A DNA stretch of 64,000 nucleotides from the NCBI GenBank assembly GCA_023512345.1, contig JAILZT010000001.1:1-64000 (forward strand). The letters run 5' to 3'. Made by a program: the position numbers and the translations under genes. The stretch comes from Paenibacillus sp. GTDB lineage: Bacteria > Bacillota > Bacilli > Paenibacillales > Paenibacillaceae. Shown here one piece after another: positions 1-9,984 of the stretch (position 1 is its first letter; every line of letters begins with the position of its first letter). Below the pieces are notes generated by a model, which searched no databases, was not told the DNA's origin, and saw only the letters and a list, made by a program, of their open reading frames with translations.

Positions 1-203
1 ATGGGATCGTGCAACGACACGTCCTTCCGGGTCTTTTTCAACGATCTTAAGTGCATGAGGATCTCATTTTCGATACAACGGGCAGCAAAAGTGGCCAGCT
101 TAGTCCCTTTGTTCGGGCGGTAGCTTTCGATGGCCTTAATGAGTCCGATCGTTCCGATGGAGATTAGGTCCTCCATATCTTCGCCTGTATTGTCGAATTT
201 TTT
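1..203 (-). pseudogene. sigK fragment A (central part, runs off the left edge)
   Basis: Read on the minus strand, 203 down to 1 is open and encodes the region-2 core of a sigma-K-like factor, from [13 protein letters not shown] to DVSLHDPI. It is highly similar base for base to the intact sigK at 60166-60867 (compare 60467-60672), with only scattered, mostly synonymous changes. The N-terminal third is missing: homology stops abruptly at 203, where a junction sequence also found at 4399 and 59166 begins. The 3' part lies beyond the window, so whether the C-terminal half is present cannot be seen. Without the pro-sequence and start it is very unlikely to give an active sigma factor. Confidence 0.85.
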
Positions 204-225
204 GAGGTTGTGGACACGATACGAT
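204..225. repeat. Junction repeat, copy A
   Basis: The sequence GGTTGTGGACACGATACGAT begins exactly where sigK homology ends and leads into a kinase-gene remnant. Near-identical copies lie at 4399-4422 (at the edge of a second sigK shred) and 59166-59190 (downstream of the intact kinase gene). Confidence 0.6.
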
Positions 226-600
226 GTAAAAAAATAAACCAATTACGATCGGTACCGATTCGAATTGGCTCAGCTGTAATTGTTGATCAATTATTTGTGC
301 CCATTCCAGCAATTCATCTGAATCATATTTTATTCCAATAGTATCTGCTCCAAGAATATTTTCACTATCTGCTTTACTATTATCAATAACTAATAATATC
401 CTCGGTTTCAATATGATCACCACCATTTTTCACACGCGTAGCAACACGTTCAATATTAAGCCGAACATCCCCTAGTCCTACATAAAAAAATGATTTCAAA
501 GCCTTGTTGCTTCGCATTCCTCATCTGTCGAATAACGTTGCCACCAGATAGAATATTTCTTACCGTAAAATCCCATTTATTCAGATATATTCTCCAGTTA
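226..600 (-). pseudogene. Remnant of zeta-like P-loop kinase gene
   Basis: This stretch matches the 3' half and terminator of the intact kinase gene at 59199-59570. Shared parts are the inverted-repeat terminator AACCAATT...AATTGG, the segment encoding a GxHIET(Q/E)DII motif, and the segment encoding VGLGDVRLNIERV. Frameshifts and a replaced stretch around 320-400 break the frame, and the P-loop part is absent. It is a dead second copy, sitting upstream of sigK fragment A on the minus strand, whereas the live copy lies downstream of sigK. Confidence 0.75.
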
Positions 601-615
601 TTCTTAAAGGCTTCT

Positions 616-760
616 TTATGGGTATAAATCCGGTGCGGATGGTCGATCCGTATGTTTGACTGGTTTGGTGGAATTTACAGCACCTGCCAGCACATGAACG
701 CCTTCGCCGGTCAGCGCATTTAGATAAGCAAGCATAACAGCAGAGATGACCCTAAGTTTT
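616..760 (-). pseudogene. Unrecognised gene tail
   Basis: On the minus strand an open frame of about 45 codons ends at a TAA (616-618) and includes LNALTGEGVHVLAGAVNS and KPVKHTDRPSAPDLYP. Its composition looks like real protein, but it has no start and no upstream continuation past about 760. I do not recognise the family. It is probably the 3' end of a gene truncated in the same rearrangements as its neighbours. Confidence 0.35.
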
Positions 761-839
761 GACACTCGACGAACCCGCGTTCTACTGTCTAAAAATCGAA
801 CAGAAATTGGGAGCCCAAAACTTAAGAGTTATGATACCT

Positions 840-1022
840 TGAAATGAACTTGTCATCGGTTTACCGTTCAAGGATGTGAAAAAAATATCTTTATCTTTTA
901 GTTCATACTTCTTTTCAATCAGTCAATTACATCTGTTACAATCTTACGTATCTTATTATGTCCCGAAACTGGGTTGACGATCATTTTTAGTCTCATATAA
1001 TGCCCAAGTCCCTTCATCTATT
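840..1022 (-). pseudogene. Possible diacylglycerol kinase-like remnant
   Basis: The minus strand from 1022 encodes a peptide with MIVNPVSGHNKIRKIV, resembling the start of the diacylglycerol/lipid kinase fold (I-NP-SG). A frameshift follows about 32 codons in, then EKKYELKDKDIFFTSLNG in another frame. No full-length gene remains. The family call rests on one short motif and is tentative. Confidence 0.3.
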
Positions 1023-1211
1023 ATTTATGATCTCTCGTTGAATGTTATCGACATCTTTGCTATGTCCCCATCTTACAATACTTGAAGCCGAGCTACATCG
1101 TCTAAAAGGGGACTTGGTTCTTGCCCTTTTGGGCTTTGATCGGAAGTTCTCATTACATAAAAAAGGACAAGAGTTTATTACTCTCGCCTGCCTGTTTTCA
1201 TTATTACTCTT

Positions 1212-1832
1212 TTATTGGAAGTGTGTATCCATTTTTTTCATCTGAATGCGCCCACGATGGATCCACGCTCCGATTAGGCTAAATATACAACCAAATACAA
1301 ACCCATGATATAGTGCTTCAATAAGAGAAAATCTACTCGTAATATCAATACTTTCTTTTATAAAAGGAATTGGGATTGAAGCGGTAGATCCACCGGTTAC
1401 AGACATCGTAGCTAAGAATAGAGAGTTTAAAACACCTATCCCAATTCCAGCCCAAATAACCTCAGTCCAGGTGTACATATAATTTATTTTTGATGTAAGA
1501 TAACCACCTACTATAAATGAGAATAATGGAACTGCTAGAATAGAAAATAGTTTCATATGAAAGAACACACTTCCATTTAGAGAACCCAATCCTGCGGTGA
1601 TTTTTATTCCGACCAAATTGGTTAACAGCACGACATCTGGAAACTCGCCCATATTCAATTCAATCTTAGATTGCTGTAGAAATCCCAGTTTGAAAATACC
1701 TAGACTAAAAAGCCGGTTTATTATCATATTATTGAACAAATGGGCTACTACAGTGCTTATTGCTATACAGATCCCACATTGTATCGCAACAGCGATTATA
1801 AATCCAGACAACACCAGTTTTAAGTATTTCAA
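1212..1832 (-). CDS. Integral membrane protein of unknown function
   Basis: A 206-residue protein with about five hydrophobic segments (roughly residues 5-28, 75-110, 120-140 and 175-195) and a short basic C-terminus (RGRIQMKKMD). It starts at a TTG preceded by GGGTGGGAT at suitable spacing. I recognise no family or motif. It stands alone between the pseudogene zone and the chemoreceptor, with no obvious operon partner. The sustained hydrophobic pattern and the ribosome-binding site argue that it is real, but the function is unknown. Confidence 0.55.
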   Translation of the reverse strand: MKYLKLVLSGFIIAVAIQCGICIAISTVVAHLFNNMIINRLFSLGIFKLGFLQQSKIELNMGEFPDVVLLTNLVGIKITAGLGSLNGSVFFHMKLFSILAVPLFSFIVGGYLTSKINYMYTWTEVIWAGIGIGVLNSLFLATMSVTGGSTASIPIPFIKESIDITSRFSLIEALYHGFVFGCIFSLIGAWIHRGRIQMKKMDTHFQ

Positions 1833-1861
1833 CTATTATCCCACCCTTAATTGGGTTTAAT

Positions 1862-2174
1862 TCATAGTAAATGTCTCTATTTCGCTATCTTCATTTCTCT
1901 GCTTTGAACCGTTTATTAAGTAAGATATTTCTAAAGGACATTACTCACAAGAGCTTCATAGGACACCCTGAGGGTGTTCGTTTGTTTATTCGCTTATGGT
2001 CCTTAAGTCTCCATCATTCTTCTTCCGAGGGGTCTGGTGCCGGTAGCTTTGGCCGTATGACGTTGCTAAAGGTAGCTTCTGCGAATTTACAGTCTTCACC
2101 TGCCTATACCGCCAGCTCCATTGTATAGGAGCCGGTAAGGTTTAAGGTTCCACTTGAGACACGCCTTCAATTTA
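1862..2174. other. Intergenic stretch, no gene recognised
   Basis: Nothing coding is convincing here. A hairpin around 2103-2135 (TACCG..GCTCC pairing with GGAGC..CGGTA) may end the chemoreceptor transcript coming from the right. Confidence 0.3.
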
Positions 2175-3788
2175 TCAAACTTTATAGGTTGAAATAGTAG
2201 CTTTAAGATCTTTTGAAGATTTGCTTAAAATATCCACGGAGCTAGCAGTTTCTTTGAGTAATGTCATTTGTTCCTCAGTTGCTTTGACAACTGTCTGGCT
2301 TTCTACATATGCATTTTTAGCGATATCAGCTAACTCACTTACCGCCGCACTAACCTGCTCCGAACCAACTGACATCTCCTCAGCTGCAGAAGATACTTCT
2401 TGCATTTGTTCTGATATATCTATCGTGGCTCTCATAATGTTCTCAAACGCTTCTTTTGCTAGACGTACTGATTGTCCAGTGTGTTTCACCTCAGCTTGTC
2501 CGTTTTCCATTGCAATTACAGTTGCTCTAGTGTCTGCTTTAATGTTCTGTATTACTTCATAAATACGATCTGAAGAAACGTTAGTCTGTTCAGCAAGCTT
2601 GCGAATTTCATTGGCTACTACTGCAAATCCTTTACCATGTTCACCTGCTCTTGCAGCTTCGATTCCAGCATTTAATGACAAAAGATTAGTCTGGGAAGAA
2701 ATCGATTTAATGACATCGATGATATGATTAATTGATTTTGAATGGTCTTCTAATTTATTAACGGAATCTGCAAATTTGCTTACAGTTTGCCCGAGTGTAT
2801 TCATTTGATGATCTACAACATCCAAAAGTTCGTTACCTTCTTTGGCCCTTTGCTCCGTTGATATGGATAACTCTGCAACCTTCGAGGTGGAATCTGTAAT
2901 TTGTAAAACCCCTCTGGTCATTTCCTCTATAGCAAAGGCAGTCTCTTCCGTACTTCTCATCTGTGTGTGTGAACCACTGGATATCTTTTTGATTGATTCT
3001 GTCATTTGCATTACAGAGTGTGCTGTGTTCTGGGCAGATTCTGATAATTTTTCACTTGATGTTGTAACTTGATTGGCTGTATCTTGTGAAGACTTTATAA
3101 ATGTTGATAAATTCAACCTCATTTTTTCAAAAATTCCAGCAAGTTGGTCTATTTCATCTCTGGATTTTAAATCAAGGGGTCTGCTTAAATCCCCAGCAGA
3201 AATAATAGAAGAGGCATTTATTAAACGCTTAATAGGATTAATTAGAGATCGTGCAAAAAAGAAAGACACACAAATTGCTATCAAAAATATGAAAACTTGC
3301 AGAATGACAGAGTTTTTCCGAAGCTCATCATTACTACTTACAACATTCTTAAGAGATTTAGTGATATTTTCAATATTGGAATTATTAAATTCTCCAACTG
3401 CTTCATACAAAACAGTTGCTTTCCCTGCGTCCCCCCCGACATATTCACTGAAGTCTTGTTTAAGAGTTTGTATATTTCCCTTCGACTCAGGATTCAAAGT
3501 CTGATATTGGTCTAATACCGAAATAAAGCTTTTTACCAAACCATCTATAGTCGGTTTAACTTCTTCAAAAGTGGCATATCCTGTTGCAGGCAACATACTT
3601 TGGATTTGATAGCTATATAGTGTCTGTTGTAATTCTTGAGCTAATAAAGACGATTTTAACGTTTTTTCATTTACTTCTCGAATTTCTGCATTTTGCACAT
3701 TCGTCTTTACTATCTGGTAGAATGATGCTGCTAAAAACAATAGAAGCAATACCCCGAATGACAAAAAACTTTTAGTGCGGATACTCAT
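2175..3788 (-). CDS. Methyl-accepting chemotaxis protein
   Basis: A 537-residue chemoreceptor. There is an N-terminal membrane helix (about 8-26), a roughly 135-residue extracytoplasmic sensor that looks helical (four-helix-bundle type), a second membrane helix (about 163-183), a HAMP linker, and a cytoplasmic signalling domain. The domain carries the conserved hairpin tip with NLLSLNAGIEAARAGEHGKG followed by FAVVANEIRKLAEQT. It would relay ligand binding to CheA/CheW at the membrane. It starts at an ATG after GGGAGAG. Its promoter at 3967-4032 is one of nine copies of a module that also serves the sugar genes of this window, which suggests it senses a related carbohydrate. The ligand itself cannot be read from sequence. 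Confidence 0.95.
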   Translation of the reverse strand: MSIRTKSFLSFGVLLLLFLAASFYQIVKTNVQNAEIREVNEKTLKSSLLAQELQQTLYSYQIQSMLPATGYATFEEVKPTIDGLVKSFISVLDQYQTLNPESKGNIQTLKQDFSEYVGGDAGKATVLYEAVGEFNNSNIENITKSLKNVVSSNDELRKNSVILQVFIFLIAICVSFFFARSLINPIKRLINASSIISAGDLSRPLDLKSRDEIDQLAGIFEKMRLNLSTFIKSSQDTANQVTTSSEKLSESAQNTAHSVMQMTESIKKISSGSHTQMRSTEETAFAIEEMTRGVLQITDSTSKVAELSISTEQRAKEGNELLDVVDHQMNTLGQTVSKFADSVNKLEDHSKSINHIIDVIKSISSQTNLLSLNAGIEAARAGEHGKGFAVVANEIRKLAEQTNVSSDRIYEVIQNIKADTRATVIAMENGQAEVKHTGQSVRLAKEAFENIMRATIDISEQMQEVSSAAEEMSVGSEQVSAAVSELADIAKNAYVESQTVVKATEEQMTLLKETASSVDILSKSSKDLKATISTYKV

Positions 3789-3882
3789 GATGTATAACTC
3801 TCCCTTTGAAATAAAATATATATGTATTTAGCGGATAATTTAAATAACAATAGCCTCCTATAACCGTGATATAAAAAGCGTC

Positions 3883-3929
3883 AAGGTCATCCTCTGCGAG
3901 TTAGGAACGTAGTGACTAAGAGATGACTT
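3883..3929 (-). other. Leader hairpin of the chemoreceptor gene
   Basis: AAGGTCATCCTCT at 3883-3895 pairs imperfectly with AGAGATGACTT at 3919-3929. On the minus strand the stem is followed after a few bases by GCTTTTT. It lies between the promoter at 3967-4032 and the start codon at 3788, so it could act as an attenuator, but the stem has a bulge. Confidence 0.35.
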
Positions 3930-3966
3930 TAAGCGTTATGTTTTCCCGTTCAGTGTGAGTATTTAC

Positions 3967-4032
3967 AGCTTACTTTGATCTAAAATAAGATTCTGCTCTT
4001 GAGACGACTTTTCGTTATTCATTTGACGACTT
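3967..4032 (-). promoter_or_regulatory. AAGTCGT direct-repeat promoter, copy 1 (chemoreceptor)
   Basis: Reading on the minus strand: AAGTCGT (4026-4032), AAGTCGT (4004-4010, period 22), GAGCAGA (3992-3998), 19 nt, then TAAGCT as -10 (3967-3972). Same spacing as eight other copies. Confidence 0.75.
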
Positions 4033-4145
4033 ATTACCTCAGCAGATCTTCCTCACCATCGATACTTCTCAGTACTCTAGCTATTAACGAATATCTCCTT
4101 TGGTATAAACAGTGCGAACCCGCGTGAAAGGGGCGCTCAATGCAA

Positions 4146-4171
4146 AACAGCCTGTCCCTAGACAAGCTGTT
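4146..4171. terminator. Hairpin at the end of sigK fragment B
   Basis: AACAGCcTGTC and GACAaGCTGTT form an almost perfect stem with a four-base loop, just after the 3' end of the sigK shred. There is no strong U-run. Confidence 0.4.
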
Positions 4172-4173
4172 AT

Positions 4174-4396
4174 CATGATACAACTTCATGAGCGCCCTTT
4201 TCTCAATCCGCAAAACATAACTGCGGCTGATTCCTAGCTCTATTGCAATCTCTCGCTGCGTCCGCTCTTCCCACCGGTACTGAGTCCAAAGTGGCCAACC
4301 ACCACTTCCTTCACAATATCATCCACGTCAGAGCCGAGGATATCGATTAAAGTGATCTCAATGCCTTCCTTATCCGTCCAGATCGGATCTTGCAGG
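4174..4396 (-). pseudogene. sigK fragment B (C-terminal part, decayed)
   Basis: The minus strand matches the 3' part of the intact sig[21 protein letters not shown], a deletion removing about 24 residues of the native linker, then [12 protein letters not shown] one-base loss follows, and the region-4 helix-turn-helix ([27 protein letters not shown]) continues in another frame. The frameshift and deletion make it non-functional. Its 5' edge abuts junction repeat B at 4399. Fragment A stops being visible at the same codon (HDPI) at which fragment B begins, but they are not shown to be halves of one gene. Confidence 0.85.
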
Positions 4397-4398
4397 GA

Positions 4399-4422
4399 AG
4401 GTTGTGAACACGATGTGATGTC
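4399..4422. repeat. Junction repeat, copy B
   Basis: AGGTTGTGAACACGATGTGA continues as TGTC; it differs at a few bases from copies A (204) and C (59166). It adjoins sigK fragment B on one side and unrelated sequence leading to a GH32 remnant on the other. Confidence 0.55.
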
Positions 4423-4518
4423 AAAAATTTAGGTGCGAGTTCTTAAAGTTCCAATTAGCAGTAAACTTGCTTGAGAAATTTGTTCTAACCATGGGATTAA
4501 GTGTGTCTGGCACTCGCA

Positions 4519-4725
4519 TTACCAAATTAGATTTACATCCGATATTTCCATCGACTTAAACCAGCGGTTTGCCGTCTCACCAGATCTGAAGCCCCAAAAC
4601 ACCCTTACGGAGTGGATACACAGGGGTTGTCGGGCTTTCAATCCATTGGCATAGACTTCGATTATAGAGCGGTCCAAATAGATATACAGCTTCATATTCT
4701 CGCCTGACAGTTCCCATACTACCTA
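4519..4725 (-). pseudogene. GH32 (levanase/sucrase-type) C-terminal remnant
   Basis: The minus strand encodes KLYIYLDRSIIEVYANG and a downstream W-rich tail ending in SDVNLIW and a TAA at 4519. The pattern LDRS-IEV-ANG is the signature of the beta-sandwich C-terminal domain of GH32 fructan and sucrose hydrolases. Nothing of the five-bladed catalytic propeller is present and no start is visible, so only a tail of about 60 codons survives. It suggests that this strain lost a fructan or sucrose gene here. Confidence 0.6.
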
Positions 4726-4787
4726 GTTGGGTAAACACATAAAAATATTTACTCCTTCTCTAACCAATAACTATCGGCTTTCTTCAA

Positions 4788-6371
<1,584 letters not shown>

Positions 6372-6616
6372 TCACTCCTTCTGGGTTGTTTTCTTCATTC
6401 TTTTTTCTTTATGATTTAACGGCGTTGTTACCCTTCTCAGCAAGGAGGCTAAGGTTTACCTCCGCCAGGATATGATTTTCACTTGAACTCTTCTTTAATT
6501 TTATTACTTTTACCGCAAACATTATGGTACTTTTCTTATTAAAATAGTATGGTATCGTGTTCCGAACTTTCATTCGTTCAAGACCTACCTTCCTAATACC
6601 GTACTAACGGCAAATG

Positions 6617-6660
6617 AAAACGGTTGGAGAGGGGGGCATTCACCCATGTCCAACCGTTTT
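6617..6660 (-). terminator. Terminator duplicated from the GH94 operon
   Basis: AAAACGGTTGGA (6617-6628) pairs perfectly with TCCAACCGTTTT (6649-6660). It is nearly the same hairpin as at 16010-16050 and, like it, follows a GH94 gene end (here a remnant). Confidence 0.8.
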
Positions 6661-6681
6661 TTCTACTTTCTAGTAGCGACT

Positions 6682-6848
6682 TACTGGTTAATAGGCTTAA
6701 GAACAACTTCTACACGATGGATCCGCTCATCCTGAAAGACAGATTGACTTGGTTTCCGTCTACCTGAATCTCCGGTTGTCCTTTTCATAACGTATCCCAC
6801 GGAATTCCCTGTACACCTAATCCTGCTCCCAATCCGCAGGGAGACAAT
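6682..6848 (-). pseudogene. GH94 phosphorylase tail, duplicated and decayed
   Basis: This stretch aligns with 16079-16285, the 3' end of the intact GH94 gene. The shared minus-strand coding order is the segment around DWEQ, the REF segment, then IHRVDVVIKP. Several deletions remove codons for GTCYEIAIRN and SSINGN. The same terminator follows. Only about 55 codons remain. It shows that an ancestral copy of the phosphorylase locus once lay here, or that a recombination event left its tail. Confidence 0.8.
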
Positions 6849-6858
6849 AGGTTTTAAC

Positions 6859-7701
6859 TCAGGTCTCCTGCATCTGATCTAATTCATTTGGAATTCTATA
6901 CACATTAATTTTTTTTGATAATAATTCGCTTTTTTCTATTGTTGTAAACACTTCTGTATTTTTAGGATCAACTGTATTGCCTAGTAAATAGGTGCTTTTT
7001 TCAGCTAAATGATATATGTACCAACGCTGTCCGTCATTTTCATCATAATAATATGTTTCTCCAGTATAGCGAGCAAACTTCTTAATTAGAACTGTAAAAA
7101 TCATTTTAGATATAGCTACTAAAAACATATTATTTGTTAGCAGTATTATAATGAAAATAGACAAATTATCTCCAGTAAGATCTTCACCTCCAGTAAATGC
7201 ATCAGCGAAAGCACTTGATAGCAAGGAGAAACCGCTCACTACATATAAAAGGTAGACACTGAAAATCCAGATTAATTTTTTCTCTTTACTATTAAAAGAC
7301 CAGTAAATAAGGCCATATTTAGAGACCTTCAAAGGCACATTAAAATTACCGACTATAAATAATATTGTCATAGAGCAGAGAAAAACTATGGCAATTATTA
7401 ACATACTTATATCTATATTGGTCTGATCAGAAGTGAATTGCTCTGTATTGTATAGCATCACATAAATACTAAATAACACTACTGAAAAAACTATAGACAA
7501 AATTATAGTACCTATATTACGGATAATCCTTACTGATACTTTTTTCTCCTTTGAAAAAAGTATTCGTTCAAATTTAGTGGAAGTCAGCGTTGTAACCGGA
7601 TTTAATTCCCAGATAAGAGTTATCACGATTCCAAGTAATGAGACGATCCATCCCCAACCTAAAGCTTTAACTATAGGCAACTCGATAATTTCTTTAATCA
7701 A
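6859..7701 (-). CDS. Membrane protein of unknown function, YdfI-type promoter
   Basis: A 280-residue protein with about six hydrophobic segments (about 14-32, 62-85, 100-122, 148-170, 180-200) and a soluble C-terminal domain of about 70 residues (YYYDENDGQRWYIYHLAEKS onwards). It starts at a TTG with AAGGAG upstream. I recognise no family. Its leader begins at a promoter (7953-8018) with the same tandem TTCCC repeats as the MMPL transporter promoter, so it is probably a target of the two-component system encoded just upstream. A role in envelope or antimicrobial response is inference from that context only. Confidence 0.6.
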   Translation of the reverse strand: MIKEIIELPIVKALGWGWIVSLLGIVITLIWELNPVTTLTSTKFERILFSKEKKVSVRIIRNIGTIILSIVFSVVLFSIYVMLYNTEQFTSDQTNIDISMLIIAIVFLCSMTILFIVGNFNVPLKVSKYGLIYWSFNSKEKKLIWIFSVYLLYVVSGFSLLSSAFADAFTGGEDLTGDNLSIFIIILLTNNMFLVAISKMIFTVLIKKFARYTGETYYYDENDGQRWYIYHLAEKSTYLLGNTVDPKNTEVFTTIEKSELLSKKINVYRIPNELDQMQET

Positions 7702-7952
7702 CTTACTTCACTCCTTCCAATATATGTACATCACTTATAGACTGTTTCATATGCTTTTTCTCCAAATTTTCAGTTTGCATTCCTTCCAGCAATACGCAGG
7801 AACTTTTCCGCAGTGTAGGGCAACTCAAGTAATGTTCAAAGTCATTTACAGTTCCAGTAGGGAGGAACGCAACAGTTTATCAATTCCCAAGATGTCATGG
7901 CGTTTTTACATATTATCAAGTTAGACAGGTTCTTCTCACTTTACCTCTATTC
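7702..7952 (-). other. Long leader of the 280-residue membrane protein gene
   Basis: About 245 nt separate the predicted start of transcription from the start codon. Short broken frames are present (for instance MQTENLEKKHMKQSI ending near 7705) but none makes a convincing gene. It may hold a degraded small gene. Confidence 0.3.
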
Positions 7953-8018
7953 ATTTTACGATTTAGAATGGAAAAACACATCGTCCGAAAGGGAAGCCCG
8001 TCAATGTACTTTTGGGAA
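7953..8018 (-). promoter_or_regulatory. Tandem TTCCC-repeat promoter, copy 1
   Basis: On the minus strand, TTCCCAAAAGTAC (8006-8018) and TTCCCTTTCGGAC (7983-7995) stand 23 bp apart, then TAAAAT as -10 (7953-7958). The same arrangement and distances occur at 13285-13350 before the MMPL gene. Response regulator YdfI of B. subtilis is known to use tandem sites at ydfJ; these may be the equivalent. Confidence 0.7.
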
Positions 8019-8072
8019 AAACATAAAAAACATACGGAAGAAACTCTCCGCATGTCCATTTTACTAAGCTAT

Positions 8073-8726
8073 TTAGATATGAATAATCCCACGTTCCATA
8101 GCCGTAGCCACGGCTTGGGATCTTGAATCCACTCCAAGCTTAGTATATATGCTTGTTAAATGCGCTTTGACCGTTCGTTCTGTTACTCCCATGTCAAAGG
8201 CGATCTCTTTGCTTTTATATCCGCGTGCTACAAACTGGAGTATTATTTTCTCCTTGTCCGTTAATACGGGAATCTCTGTTTCTTTGTATTCGGAACCTAC
8301 CTTACGCTTTTTGGCCGCTAACACTTTGTTCATGATATCAGACTGTAGCAGTGTCTCTCCCCGGATCGCAGATTCGATAGTCCGAAACAAATGAACACGG
8401 TTAGTATCTTTCAGTAGATAGCCCTTTGCTCCCAATGCTAGCGCATTTACCATTAATTCATCTTCATTATAAGTTGTTAAGATGATGACCGGTATCTCAC
8501 ATTGATTATCACTTAAAACCTCCATCGTTTCCATCCCGCTCATTACTGGCATATTCAGATCCAGCAGAATTACATCGGGCTTCAGCTTGTCTATCAGGCG
8601 CAGCGCCACCTGTCCATTCTCTGCTTCTCCAATGATATCAAACCGTTTGTTGGTTTCGACAATCAGCTTCAAGCCGTCACGAATGAGCTGATGATCATCG
8701 ACAATCAACACCTTTATGGTACTCAT
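8073..8726 (-). CDS. NarL/LuxR-family response regulator (YdfI-like)
   Basis: A 217-residue regulator. The receiver domain (1-120) has the acidic pair D10-D11, phosphoacceptor D56 in LLDLNMP, and K106 in GYLLKD. The C-terminal LuxR-type helix-turn-helix (about 150-215) has TDKEKIILQFVARGYKSKEI and VKAHLTSIYTKLGV. When phosphorylated by the kinase at 8723 it should bind tandem sites. Its ATG overlaps the kinase stop codon by 4 bases, so the two are translationally coupled. The tandem TTCCC repeats at 7983-8018 and 13315-13350 are the best target candidates. A close paralogue lies at 13974. Confidence 0.93.
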   Translation of the reverse strand: MSTIKVLIVDDHQLIRDGLKLIVETNKRFDIIGEAENGQVALRLIDKLKPDVILLDLNMPVMSGMETMEVLSDNQCEIPVIILTTYNEDELMVNALALGAKGYLLKDTNRVHLFRTIESAIRGETLLQSDIMNKVLAAKKRKVGSEYKETEIPVLTDKEKIILQFVARGYKSKEIAFDMGVTERTVKAHLTSIYTKLGVDSRSQAVATAMERGIIHI

Positions 8727-9940
8727 AGCTTGTCTCCTTTATGAATGTATGCTTCTAATATAATTCGTGTGCCTCTAGATGAACTAGTGATTTGGAGTTG
8801 GCCTCCAATCAACCGTACACGTTCGTATAATCCCAGCAAGCCATAATGACCTGCCTGTTTGCCGATCTGGCTTGTATCAAAGCCTGTCCCATTATCCTTG
8901 ACCTCAATCTCAATACGATTATTCCGTTCAGTCACAGTCACCCAGACTTTGTCCGCCTTAGCATGCTTCGCCACATTGGTTAAACATTCACTTACGATAT
9001 ATTGACTGTGCTCCATCAGCATTCTGGACATTTGGCTAACCATTTGGATTTTAGAATAAACATTTATTCCAGTAGCCTGGAAGAAACGTTGAACCTCATC
9101 GGTAAGTGACTCGCGAAAATCAATATCGGAAGAGGATTTCAACCTTAGATTATCAATCGCCCTCCGGGCATCAGCCAATAATCCTCGCGCCTGGCTCATC
9201 GACTGCTGAATAATTTCCTGAGATCTTCGAATATTTCCTTGTGAGATAAATTCATCTGCTGCATCAAGCTGCATAACGAAAGCAGCTACCCCTTGCGCAA
9301 GCGTATCATGGAGGTCTCGGGCCATGCGCTGCCGTTCATTTGCCAAGGTAAGTTCCTCTACTTTTCGGTGCGTTTTTTCCAAGTCCTTCAGAAAATTCTG
9401 TGTCCTAAGTCGGGCATGAACTTGTTCAAAAAACAGCAAAGCATACGCTATAACAACAATTAACATTAATATGAATAAGGGAATGAGCAGTAGCAAGTCA
9501 GGCATTTTTCCCAAATACAGCTGAGCATAGAAGAAAATAAACACACAAAACAGAAATACAAATGTGATTTTTCTTTTGTGATAATAAAGCCCTACACTCT
9601 GGCCAATTAATATAGGCAATAATCCAATGAGAACAGCAGGAGAACCTTCAGGTAGCAGTAATGCACAGGTCAAGATCAGCAGTCCTTGAATCAAAAAATA
9701 CAACCAAGACCGGGAACGGGTCAGCCTAAATGAATTCCAGTGTATCAGGACATGAAGCAAATAGGTGATTGTGAAGAATATGTCGGGTAGGATGAGCAGT
9801 TCTTTAACATTTTGCAGAATCATTGTCGCTACATATACCATTTGTATCCACAGCAGGATGGGAATTCGTGAGACAAGCATTTCATCGGAATTTCCATACT
9901 GTATTGTACTTTCATTTAGAAAAGTGCTCATACTTTTCAT
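8723..9940 (-). CDS. Sensor histidine kinase, HisKA_3 type (YdfH-like)
   Basis: A 405-residue membrane kinase. Five or six hydrophobic segments span residues 25-170 with hardly any extracellular loop, which fits an intramembrane-sensing design. A short coiled linker follows, then the HisKA_3 dimerisation helix with the phosphoacceptor in ARDLHDTLAQG (about residue 210), and an HATPase domain with VKDNGTGFD and GHYGLLGLYERVRLIGG. It phosphorylates the overlapping regulator at 8073. Neighbours are a Gls24-like gene and an MMPL transporter upstream, the arrangement of B. subtilis ydfHIJ. The signal is unknown. Confidence 0.93.
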   Translation of the reverse strand: MKSMSTFLNESTIQYGNSDEMLVSRIPILLWIQMVYVATMILQNVKELLILPDIFFTITYLLHVLIHWNSFRLTRSRSWLYFLIQGLLILTCALLLPEGSPAVLIGLLPILIGQSVGLYYHKRKITFVFLFCVFIFFYAQLYLGKMPDLLLLIPLFILMLIVVIAYALLFFEQVHARLRTQNFLKDLEKTHRKVEELTLANERQRMARDLHDTLAQGVAAFVMQLDAADEFISQGNIRRSQEIIQQSMSQARGLLADARRAIDNLRLKSSSDIDFRESLTDEVQRFFQATGINVYSKIQMVSQMSRMLMEHSQYIVSECLTNVAKHAKADKVWVTVTERNNRIEIEVKDNGTGFDTSQIGKQAGHYGLLGLYERVRLIGGQLQITSSSRGTRIILEAYIHKGDKL

Positions 9941-9984
9941 CGTTACACAACCTGTCTCTTATTATTCTTCCTTTTAATAAAAGG

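Noticed and set aside
136..426. A 96-codon minus-strand frame
   Set aside because: It crosses from the kinase remnant into sigK sequence in the wrong frame for both; it is an accident of the junction.
1042..1245. A 67-codon plus-strand frame
   Set aside because: Overlaps the end of the membrane protein gene antisense and has no supporting signal.
1871..2128. An 85-codon plus-strand frame
   Set aside because: No ribosome site and no recognisable protein; it overlaps a hairpin that fits the end of the chemoreceptor transcript.
3883..3929. A c-di-GMP riboswitch before the chemoreceptor
   Set aside because: The sequence has none of the conserved GEMM bases; it is only an imperfect hairpin.
7935..7964. 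An AAGTCGT-type site near 7958
   Set aside because: Only a half site overlapping the -10 of the TTCCC promoter; the second repeat and the GTAGA box are missing.
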